Shown piece by piece: positions 38,206 through 47,560 of a stretch of DNA of 64,000 bases. Both the position numbers and the translations under genes were made by a program. How positions within the stretch are numbered: the first letter of the stretch is position 1; every line of letters starts with the position of its first letter. The notes beneath the pieces were generated by a model, which saw nothing but the letters and a program-made list of their open reading frames with translations, did no database searches and was not told the DNA's origin. The DNA comes from Neostapfia colusana (taxonomy: Eukaryota; Streptophyta; Magnoliopsida; Poales; Poaceae). Where the stretch lies: positions 41,202,699 to 41,266,698 of the forward strand of contig JASWHV010000013.1 in NCBI GenBank assembly GCA_030760725.1. Reading direction: 5' to 3'.

Positions 38206-38948
38206 CTACATGATAGAAGCAATACATGTATTAATTTAAATGCAGTTGTATTTACTTTTAATCTTGTGAAGTCTATAACTCTTACTAGACAAGCCCAATG
38301 ACTGTGAAACTTTTACTGTGGCTTGGTTACAACCTAAACAGAGACTTGGTCAAGTTTTAGTTGTAGCAAAGCTCATTTGAGGCCTCCACAATTAATTATG
38401 TACTTGACCTTAATTGGCACTCTTAGGGTGTTCTAGGGATTTTCATGGAACAAACTATGACTTTCTGAAAACTAGATTTTCAGAGGGTTCTAATGGAGTT
38501 GGTCTCACTTAATTTGGAAGTTCCTAACCAAATATATGAGCTAAACAATTTCAGAGAAAAACCTGAAAATGTTTCTAAACATTTTCTATTTTCTCTGGAA
38601 CAGTTTCACTAATCACACCATTAGGTGGATTAAATGAGCTCCAATGGGCCTGAAATTTTTATGGTGGTTCAGGGATATTTTGGTGATCATCCCAGCAAAA
38701 TTTCAGGATTTTCCTCACCAGGATTTTCCAATTAAAATTTTAACAGTTTAAACTTTGAGGAATTAATTCTGGAGAAATAAGGGTTTTCATGAAGTGAAAC
38801 TTGATTTGCTGGAAAGGGCTCAGAGAGTTGAATCCAGCAAAATTTGGTTCACTCGATTTGGAGCTTTCTAGCCAAAGTTATGAGGATTTGAAGTCTGGAA
38901 GAATTCTGAAAATCGGGGGAAAAGTTTAAACTCTCGGGGCCCGCGGGG

Positions 38949-39028
38949 ACACGTGTCGAGTGCGGAGGTGTCCGGCACACCGGGGATACCACACGTGTCG
39001 AGCGAGGAGGTGTCCGGCACACCGGAGC
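38949..39028. repeat. 42-bp tandem duplication in S2
   Basis: Two adjacent copies beginning ACACGTGTCGAG, the second at 38991, each containing an ACGTG core and GGTGTCCGGCACACCGG. The A LTRs have a single diverged version (ACACGCGTCG). Confidence 0.8.
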
Positions 39029-40841
39029 TCACAGGGTATTTGCGCGCCAGCACAGCCGATCCCCGGCCACACCCGATCCCGATTTAAATTCTTCAGCCGC
39101 TGACACGTGGGCCGGCCGGCTTCGTCTTCCTCCCGCCGTTCTCTCGCGCCCGCGCCGCCGACCTTGCCGGAGCAGACTCGGGGCTCGCTGGCTCGTCGCT
39201 GCCGGACCTCCCATGGTCTGAAACTCGCCGCCAGGTGGTTGTCGACGTCGAGGAACACGTCGGTGGTGTCAGGTCGGGTTGGGGTGACCGGAAATAGCCC
39301 GGCGACGTGCCGCGGCCTTGGTTGAGGTTCGGCGCCGTCGACCGTGGGTTCTAACCCGCCAACACCTCGAACAAACAGCCCTACAGCATCAGTGTACCTT
39401 TAGGAAGCTCGACAAGGTGTCAAAAGGGTTCAGGGATGGCGGTAAGTTGGTCGGCACCGTGTGACCGATCGTGCCCGCCATGACCGCCCTTGATCGAGCT
39501 CGAAATTCGTCACTCCTAGACAGTTTCACGCCATGGATGCAGAAAAGAACTTGATCACCGGCTAGTCCAGCGTCTATGTGCAAGATTTGATGACCTCCGA
39601 AAGATCATAGAGCGAGAATTTAAAGAAACCGTACTAGAAGCTCGGTTTATGGTCGCCGGAGCAAAAACTGGAATTTCTCTGTGGATTCTTCACGGTTTGC
39701 TTCCAAACTTGGAGGAGAGCAGCACGGTGGTCGCGCGCTCCTGTTGCCTCTCTCACTGGACCGTGAAAACGCCTGTGGAACGCTGTCCACGGGCGCCTGA
39801 CTCTCGGCTGAGGCTAGGTCGCCGCGGTGGCGATCGTTTTCGGGCAAAGGGGGTCGGAGCTCGGGGTTTCTGGCGTTGGGGAAGTGAAGTGCAACCTCAG
39901 GTGGCTGTCTAGCAGCTCAGGGACGAAGGAGCAGATGGTTTTGCTGGTTTTCCCGATTGAGCAGAGAGCTGCAGCGAAAAACAATGGTGCTACTCGGGTT
40001 TGCCTGCGAGAAGATAAAGCCGGCCGACTCCTGCTCGGCTGAGGCGGTGCCGGTCGCGTGGGGGCGCGAGCAAGCCGCCCTGGGCGCCAGCGCGCGGAGA
40101 GGGAAGCAGCTGGTGGCGCCGGTAGCTGCTCGGTGGCACAGCCGACAGCTGCTCGGTGGAATTTCCCACCGAGACTCTGACTTTGGGTGCAAGTTTCTCC
40201 TTCTTCCCTCTATGACATGTGGGTCCCACCCGGGGTTTTAACCTCTGAAATTTACTCCTAATCACTGTTGTAAACAGTGAGCCCCATAATACCCATGGTG
40301 ATTCAAATTATTCACCCATGAGCCATTTGAATTGAGTAGAATTCAAATTGGGTTTGGTTTGAATGAATTTCAGCACAAGTTCAGTTTTGAATTCAAATAA
40401 AGTTTGAATTTGTCCCACTTAGCTCATGTCAAGATCAACTCCAAATGGAGTGAAAATTGGTGTGTGAGCTCACAAAAATGTGCTGAATAAGAATATGCCT
40501 CCCACTTTTAAATTCATGGGATAAAAACAGTTTGAATTTGAATATGGTTTCAAACTGCCCTCTTTCTAACTATACCCAAAATGACCTCAAAAAGGTTGTG
40601 AATTTGGGTGAAACTTGGCATGGACATCCTTAGCAAAGTGTAGGAGTTTTCATATGCCCATCCCACCTATATCACATGTGGGAAATACCACTTTTGCAAT
40701 ATGTGAGTTTGTTCTCTAATGAGCATGTTGATGGTGGTTACTTGCTCTTCAATTGTGTTCATCATCTTTCCTCAAATGAGGTGTGTGGTGTGGTGATGAA
40801 CACTTCAATTATGTGTCAAAAACTGAGGCCCTTACATGAAG

Positions 40842-40974
40842 TATTGTACTACTTGTACATTTCAGTTGGTTTTCTATGTAACACAATGTTGTTCTAATAA
40901 TGTGTGCTGTCGGGTGTCGCATCGTGCGGCACCACCCTCTGCGATACTGGATGAGCGGATTCTGGTCCGCCACA
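40842..40974 (+). repeat. 3' LTR of C, part 2
   Basis: The last 133 bp of the LTR, ending TCTGGTCCGCCACA, after the right TGAAG of S2. The net 3' LTR is about 3847 bp against 3853 bp for the 5' LTR. Confidence 0.88.
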
Positions 40975-40979
40975 CCGGC

Positions 40980-42530
40980 CGCCTTCCAGCCAAATCTCAC
41001 CGCTCCCCCATTTTTCACCCTGCTGAGCATGATGAGGGTATCGCCGGTGGCCGAAACTTGCCGGAAAATGGTACGCACCGGTGACAGCAGGATTTAGAAC
41101 TCCGGCGAGGTCGGGATGCTTCATTCCTCCACCAAACGATCGGCTCTCGGTCTGTAGAGCACCACTGGGAGGTGTAGGAGCTTGGCATGGCAACCAAATC
41201 TGCCGGGGAGCCCTCCAAACCTATAGGCACCGTGCGCCCGAAGTAGTCCGAAGGTTTTCCCGCTGCAAGAACATGTAATCCTCGCTCTACACCTAATTTC
41301 CCGGCCTAGAATCGAGGGAGGAAGGGTGCTAGCTAGTTTAGAACCTGTGTGCAAAGTTTGAGCTACTCACAACATGAATTGAAGCTGAATTTAGCAACTC
41401 TTTACCTCGGGGTCGAGTTGTGCTGCCCGGGCGAAAATCTCCAAATTCTCCTCCGAGGAGTCATGGCTTGGTCTGAATTTTGGAGGTTAGCAGCTCCGGT
41501 CGTAGGTGCACCAATGGGTTGGATCGCTTGAGCGTGAACTTCTCCGGTTTGTGCTGTCCACTGCAATCGAAAGTTGGAACCTCCGGTGTTCACAGCGGCA
41601 CAGCTGCAACTCCGGGAATTTCGAGCTCCAACAGGCAGAGACCGAAGGAGTAGGGATGGTGGATGGCTAGAGAACGTGTTGGTGATGGTTTTTGCTGCGG
41701 GAAGCTCGAGCAACCGAGCTCGGGGTGCCGTGGTCGATTGGGGAAGAACCGAGCGGCGGTGTTCCTCGAGAGGCAGACAACCGAGGCGAGAGCGAACTGG
41801 GGAAAACGAAACGGTTCTGTGGCACTCGTAGCGTCGTGATCAGGACGAGCATCGGGTGAGCCAGCAGGAAGTGGCATGGTGAAAATCATCGGGCGCACGT
41901 CGCAGCCGGCGCTGGCGCGTTCGGTGATCACCCGAAGAGAAATAGAGGCGGTGTGTGAGGAGTGTGTGGCTGACAAAGGGGTCCCATCCCCTCTATTCTT
42001 AATCCATTTTTTTCCACTGATATTTTCCTACAGCTACTTCCAACTGAAATTTTGAATTCAAATGATTTGAATTCTGGTGTGGAGTTTGAATTGAGTATGG
42101 TCATTTGAATTTGAAATGGAATTTGAATTCTCCCTTTTGCATTGTTCCAAAAACATGGCAAAGCAACCCCAAAGTTTCTGATTTTTGGCATGGCTGCTAA
42201 TTCAAATGTGGAGAACACATTTGTGCAACCAAATTTACAAATTGAGGAAGTTGGGATTTGAAACTGAAATTTAAATTCAGATTAGAGGGTTTCCTCTTTT
42301 AATCCCAAACAAATATTAGAACCCCTCGAAATGAGCTGAAATTTTGAAGGTTGAATGTTTGATATGTGAAGGCCCAAGTTATGAATTTAGACCTCCATGT
42401 TGGAAGTTTTTTGGGAGGTTTGAATCATCACTTTGAACTCACACCGTTATAATCCAAAGTTTTAATTCCCCTCATTTTTCTTGAGCGTACATGTGTGGAA
42501 ATTCTTGCTACCACTTTTTGGGATTTTACA
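40980..42530 (-). repeat. 3' LTR of B, proximal part
   Basis: Begins on the - strand with TGTAAAATCC at 42530 and contains AT-rich and GC-rich core sequence. It joins 24900 across C. The net B LTR is about 3.89 kb. The apparent ORFs in the GC-rich core are not conserved in other copies. Confidence 0.82.
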
Positions 42531-42567
42531 TCCCTCCCCCCTTAAAAAGAATCTCGTCCCAAGATTC
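42531..42567 (-). other. Polypurine tract and stem-loop of B
   Basis: Purine run AAGGGGGGGAGGGA on the - strand, with GAATCTTGGGACGAGATTC just upstream (42549-42567), the same hairpin with one G-T pair. Confidence 0.75.
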
Positions 42568-42593
42568 CAAAGAAAAGAAAAGGTGGGGAAACT

Positions 42594-43446
42594 TTACCGG
42601 GTATACGATGATAGCAAGTCCGGATAATTTGTTCGTAGATAGTCCTCGCTTTCCCATGTCGCCTCATCAGCGGTATGGTTACTCCACAAGACCTTGTAAA
42701 ACCATAAGGTTCGGTTTCTTGTGGCGCGAGTCTTTTCATCGGTAATCTGGATCGGGTACTCCGTGTATGTGAGGTCCTGTTGAAGAACTTCTATGTCTTC
42801 AGTGCGGATTTTTGCCGAGGGTTTGAGGCACTTCCTCAGCTGAGAGATATGGAAGACATTGTGAATTCCTGCGAGCAACGTCGGTAACTCCAAGCGACAG
42901 TCCATGGGTCCGATTTTTTCAATGACGGAAAACGGATTGATGAATCGCGGTGCAAGTTTGCCCTTCACTCCGAAATGATGAACTCCCTTCATCAGAGACA
43001 CACGGACATAAACATGGTCCCCGATGTCGAAGTGAAGAGGACGGCCTCTTTTATCCGCATAGCTCTTCTGATGAGATTGAGCAGCCTTGAGATTGGCTTG
43101 TATTACTTGCACTCGTTCTTCAGCCTCATTCACAAGTTCAATGCCGTAGATAACACGCTCGCCGGACTCGCACCAGTTGAGTGGTGTGCAGCATTTCCGG
43201 CTGTAGAGAGCTTCATACGGCGCCATCTTGATGCTAGCTTGATAGCCATTGTTGTAAGAAAACTCCGCCAACGGCAAATGATCGTCCCAATTTTTGCCGT
43301 GGTGGATGGCACAAGCGCGTAGCATGTCTTCAAGCACTTGATTCACCCGTTCGTTTTGACCATCCGTCTGCGGGTGATACGCGGAGCTTCTGATCAGTTT
43401 GGTCCCCAATGACGCGTGCAGTTGTTCCCAAAACCGAGTGATGAAC
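42594..43446 (-). pseudogene. B pol 3' part: integrase core end to chromodomain
   Basis: An open - strand frame from the A insertion site to TGA at 42594. Motifs are TRFWEQLHASLG, HPQTDGQNERVN (third catalytic acid present), EFSYNNGYQASIKM, APRFINPFSVI and a chromodomain-like tail with TLWFYKVLWSNH and DEATWESEDYL. The upstream part of the same gene lies 15.4 kb away at 58885, across A. This piece alone has no stop, but the rest of the gene is broken. Confidence 0.88.
43442..43446. repeat. Target-site duplication of A
   Basis: TGAAC here and at 58880-58884, a perfect match. Confidence 0.95.
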
Positions 43447-43550
43447 TGACACGACCCCACTGGTCCTGTCGAGCCAGGATCACGCTGAGGGGTGCTGCGT
43501 TGCACAACACCGTATAACACACGTCAAAGGTACAAAGCGGAAGCGGAAGC

Positions 43551-43556
43551 TTTATT
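43551..43556 (-). terminator. Poly(A)-type signal in the A 3' LTR
   Basis: AATAAA on the - strand about 100 bp before the LTR end and 125 nt after the beta stop. The copy in the 5' LTR is at 54938-54943. D has GTAATAAAA at the corresponding place. Confidence 0.5.
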
Positions 43557-43677
43557 ACATAAACAAGTTTATTAACATGTTTACATCAAAATAAGTTTAG
43601 TCCACACTCGCGGGCGTAGACTAAGCATCAAGTGCACGTTCAGCCCTCGAACGTGTCCTTGCTAGCACACTCGCACA

Positions 43678-43766
43678 CTAACTCTGCGGCGTGCACGACT
43701 CCCACTCGACGGGGTTCCCCTCCTGGGGTTCCGTCTCCTCTTCGGGAGTCCCTTCCTCATAGAACC
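43678..43766 (-). other. Candidate exon beta in the A 3' LTR
   Basis: 89 nt after GAAGCTTTTGCAG. With the base left over from alpha it reads GFYEEGTPEEETEP...EWESCTPQS and TAG (43678-43680). Together alpha and beta would give about 56 very acidic residues. Confidence 0.5.
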
Positions 43767-44857
43767 CTGCAAAAGCTTCAAACACAAGCAGTGAGCACGA
43801 AGGCTCAGCAAGTCTGACCCGTCTCACCTAAACATGAAACTTCTACATGAGGGTGATGGGTTGCATGAGGTAAAAATCATTTGCAAGGACTCGCCTAATT
43901 AGTAGAACCTTACTTTCAAGTTTTAGCAGCAGGTTGTGGAGAAATTTACGCTAAGGCACATGAGAGAGCCGCAATCAAACAAGAAACGCATTTCTCTCAT
44001 GTACTTTGCCCAAAGTTGAAAAGAACTTTAGTTAGCACTAAGCTACAACATATCATTAACAATCAATATCCAACTTTCAATCAGCAACATTTTAACATGT
44101 AACTAGCCTGTTCTTTCTACGTCACGGTACAGTGAACAAGTGGTACTCACTGACCGCGAGGGACGGCGATTATAATCGATTTACACCTGCAGGGTTACCC
44201 GAACAACCCGTCACGTACGCCCGTACTCGATGTTGCCTACAACAACCATCACGGACGCCGTACGCGACTACCTTTCACCCGTTAGCCAAATATTGAACCG
44301 GTCCCATCGTCCCGAGCAAGAGGTCCCTGCACGCGCATCTCTGTGCCGCCAGCTGATTTACACCTCGAGCTCTCAACCTACCCTCTGAACGACGGGCAAT
44401 GCCTCAATACCCAGCTACCCGAGTTACATCAGTTTCCCGGTTCCCATATAGCCGGTAGGTCTTCGGTACTGTTCTAGCTTGTTCAACAGGCCCGCACACG
44501 GCTCGGTCCTCAATCGACACAAGCGGAGCTACAGCACACAGGCCCCAAAGTCCTGCTGCCCTTACTCTCCGCTCGGTCTCATTTTCTTGCCATGTGTATC
44601 ATGTGCTATCTCTACCCGAGCAATGTGCCTCTAGCCTATTCTCGCGAGTAGTTCCAACTACTCGACTTGTACCGAATCCTACTCTATCCTAGCAATGCAG
44701 TGGCTAACGGGGTTTGCAATCCTAAACCCCAACCCATGGTTTTCTTGGCTATGCAGTGGGGTTTCCAAACAAGACTCTGATGCACAACATAAAGAAAACA
44801 AGTATGTGCTCAAAACAATAAAAATTTATAAAATGGTTAATGCAAACCGGGGCTTGC

Positions 44858-44938
44858 CTTGCTGCTCTTGGTCGTAGGCTAGCTGTTCCTCCGGAGTAAC
44901 GAAGTCTAGGACTTCGGGTTCCTCCTCGACCTTAGCGA
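44858..44938 (-). other. Candidate exon alpha in the A 3' LTR
   Basis: 81 nt bounded by TTATCATGTAG| and |GCAAGCCCC. It encodes AKVEEEPEVLDF, VTPEEQLAYDQEQQ plus one base (phase 1), the phase beta needs. AG|GCAAG fits the known GC-AG class of plant 5' splice sites. Confidence 0.5.
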
Positions 44939-46138
44939 CTACATGATAAGAACAATGTATGTATTAATTAAATGCTTTTGTATTAACTTTGAAGTTGTGA
45001 AGTCTATAACCTTTACTAGATAGACCTAATGACTGTGAAACTTTTACTGTGGCTTGGTTACAACCTAAACAGAGACTTGGTCAAGTTTTAGTTGCAGCAA
45101 AGCTCATTTGAGCCCTCCACAAATAATTATGTCCTTGACCTTAATTAAAGGCTTTTAGGGTGTTCTAAGTATTTTCATGAAACAAACTATGACTTTCTGA
45201 AAACTAGATTTTCAGAGGGTTCTAATGGAATTGGTCTCACTTAATTTGGAAGTCTCTAACTAAAGATATGAGCTAAACAATTTCAGAGAAAATTCTGAAA
45301 ATGTTTCTGAACATTTTCTATTTTCTCTGGAACAGTTTTACTAATCACACCATTAGGTGGACTAAATGAGCTCAAATGGATATGAAATTTTTATGGTAGT
45401 TCAAGGATATTTTGGTGAACATCTCAGCAAAATTTCAGGATTTTCCTCCAAATGATTCTCCAGTTAAAATTCCTAACAGTTTAAACTTTAAGGAATTAAT
45501 TCTGGAGAATTAAGGAATTTCATGAAGTGACACTTGATTTTCTGGAAAGTACTCAAAGAGCTGAATCCAGCAAAATTTGGTTCACTCAATTTGGAGCTTT
45601 CTAGCCAAAGTTATAAGGATTTGAAGTTTGAAGGAAATCTGAAAATCGGGGAAAAGTTTAAACTCGCGCGTGGGCCCAGGGGACACGCGTCGCACGCCGA
45701 AGCGACAGCACACCGCGGCCCACAAGGCTTTTGCGCGCCAGCACACCCGATCCCGGCCGCAGCCGGATCCCGATTCAAAATATCGGCCGCTGACCGCTGG
45801 GGTCCACCCCCTTCTTCAACCTCGCGACACCCGCGCTCCGCCGCCGAGGGACCTCGCCGGAGAGCTCGCCGCCGGCTGCTGTACCGCTTCAAACTTCTTG
45901 ATTCTGGCCGCCCCTGCCTACTTTTACTTGGGGAACATGATCCGAGGGTCAGCTGCTCATGACAACGGCCGGAGCATGGTCGGCGACGAGCCGCCATATC
46001 GGAACGACTTCGGCCATGTCGGCTGATGCTCCTAGTGCCTCAGCTACTTGGGAAACCGGTCGGGGAGTATCAGTGGACCTCAGAGAAGGTCGACATGAAC
46101 TCGGGGCAGCTCGGGGAAGGCCCGAAATAGGTCCTCAC

Positions 46139-46171
46139 CGTGCGCCCGATACCCCCCGTGCGTTCCGCCAT
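46139..46171 (-). other. Possible first coding exon (MAERTGGIGRT) in the A LTR
   Basis: ATG in good context, eleven codons, then GTGAGG. It corresponds to MAEAVGHT|GTAAGA in D and MAGTIGHT|GTGCCG in S2 (39458-39481). The length differences are whole codons. Confidence 0.25.
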
Positions 46172-46726
46172 TAGTAGACCTTGAATTACGCCGGGCACAG
46201 AAGTTCTCCGGCCCAGAGTTGTGAAGGCAACTTGTGCGTCACCGTGTCTAGTTCGTGTGGGAGTGGCCTGAGGCCCTCTAATCCTTTCTAGAGCACGAAT
46301 TAAACAGAATCGTACCCGAGGGTCGTTCTGCACACAGAAAGGGGAAAAGTGGAAATTCGCCGCCGGTGAGCAACCACTCGAGCTGTGGCTCGGGGATGAG
46401 CAGCACCGATCACTTGCGCGTCCAAGGGTGCCTTGGCTCGGGCGTGACAACACCCAGGTTGGGCTGTCCACGAGAGCCCGAGGTGCGGCGGTTTCCAGTT
46501 CCGAGTTTGATCTTTCGGCACAGCCGATATCACTCGGTTTCAATCGATTTCTATCAATGGGAAGGATGGAGGATGGTTTCTAGTACCTTGCTGGGACCTT
46601 GGAATGGAAAGAGGGAGCTGCGATCGGCTTGATCAAGCAGGAACTCGAGCGCTAGTGATGGCAGTGGGAAAAGCAGTCGCGCACGTCGGTAGCTCGGGGA
46701 AATGGTGACTGAGGCACGCCGGGGAG

Positions 46727-46737
46727 GGAATAAATAG
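46727..46737 (-). promoter_or_regulatory. Possible TATA box of the A LTR
   Basis: CTATTTATTCC on the - strand within the GC-rich core, about 757 bp into the LTR, shared with F. The copy in the 5' LTR, the one that would drive A, is at 58114-58124. Confidence 0.4.
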
Positions 46738-47492
46738 CTCGGCGGTCTGGTCTCCGGCTTGGGGCACGCAGCAGGAGCTGGCGCCGGCTGCCCCCTTCGG
46801 TGGCGCGCGCGCACAGCTGCCGGGAACCGACTGAACTGTGGTTCAGTCGGTTTGCTTTGAGGCAGAGGCTGACATGTGGGTCCCACTTCTCTTTTAACCT
46901 CTGAAATTTATTCCTAACAGCTGTGGTAAACAGTGAACCCTATTCTACCCTTGGCAATTCAAATTATTCACCCAAGAGCCATTTGAATTGATCAAAGTTC
47001 AAATGAGGTTTGGTTTGAATGAATTTCAGCACAAGTGCAGTTTGAAATTCAAATAAAGTTTGAATTTCTCCCCCTTAGCTCATGTCAAGATCAACTCCAA
47101 ATGGAGTGAAAATTGGTGTGTGAGCTCACAAAAATGTGCTGAGCAAGAATATGCCTTCCACTTTTAAATTCAGTGGGTGAAAACAGTTTGAATTTGAATA
47201 TGGTTTCAAACTGCCCTCTTCCTAACTATACCCAAAATGACCTCAAAAAGGTTTTGAATTTGGGTGGAACTTGGCATGGACATCCTTAGCAAAGTGTAGG
47301 AGTTTTCATATGTCCAGCCCATCTATATCACATGTGGGAAGTACCACTTTTGCAATGTGTGAGTTTGTTCCCTAATGAGCATGTTGATAATTGTTACTTG
47401 CTCTTTATTTGTGTTCATCATTCTTCCTCAAATGAGGTGTGTGGTGTGGTGATGAACACTGCAAATGAGTGTCAAAAACTGAGGCCCTTACA

Positions 47493-47527
47493 TTCCTCCC
47501 CCCTTAAAAGAATCTCGTCCCGAGATT
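47493..47527 (-). other. Polypurine tract and stem-loop of A
   Basis: AAGGGGGGAGGAA on the - strand abutting the 3' LTR, preceded by AATCTCGGGACGAGATT (47511-47527), a perfect 7-bp stem with loop GGA. Confidence 0.8.
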
Positions 47528-47560
47528 ATAAGGTGAAATGAGAGAGAGGACGGTGGAAAA

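Larger units (their letters stand above)
36716..40836 (-). mobile_element. S2: solo LTR of an A-type element
   Basis: 4121 bp, TGACACGACC...GGCCCTTACA, reverse orientation, flanked by TGAAG, no internal sequence. It contains a 42-bp tandem duplication with ACGTG cores (38949-39028), alpha (38125-38205) and beta starting at 37034. Confidence 0.9.
24901..40974 (+). mobile_element. Element C: + strand Ty3/Gypsy chromovirus deletion derivative inside the B LTR
   Basis: 5' LTR 24901-28753, primer site, leader, fused gag-RNase H-integrase remnant, polypurine tract, and a 3' LTR 33002-40974 split by S2. Flanks CCAGC (24896-24900) and CCGGC (40975-40979) are a target-site duplication with one substitution. 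Joining the flanks gives a continuous B LTR. Confidence 0.88.
43447..47492 (-). repeat. 3' LTR of A
   Basis: 4046 bp, TGTAAGGGCC...GGTCGTGTCA on the - strand. Landmarks on the - strand: TATTTATT box 46727-46737, GC-rich core 46900-45660, AT-rich zone, alpha 44938-44858, stem-loops 44664-44645 and 44152-44130, beta 43766-43678, AATAAA 43556-43551. Confidence 0.95.

Noticed and set aside
42594..43520. ORF crossing from B integrase into the A LTR
   Set aside because: The first 74 bases of that frame belong to the LTR of A. The real B piece begins at the insertion site 43446.
46070..46543. 157-codon and overlapping ORFs in the GC-rich LTR core, present twice
   Set aside because: They repeat only because the two LTRs are near-identical. 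The frames are not conserved in D, S1 or S2, and long open frames are expected in GC-rich DNA.
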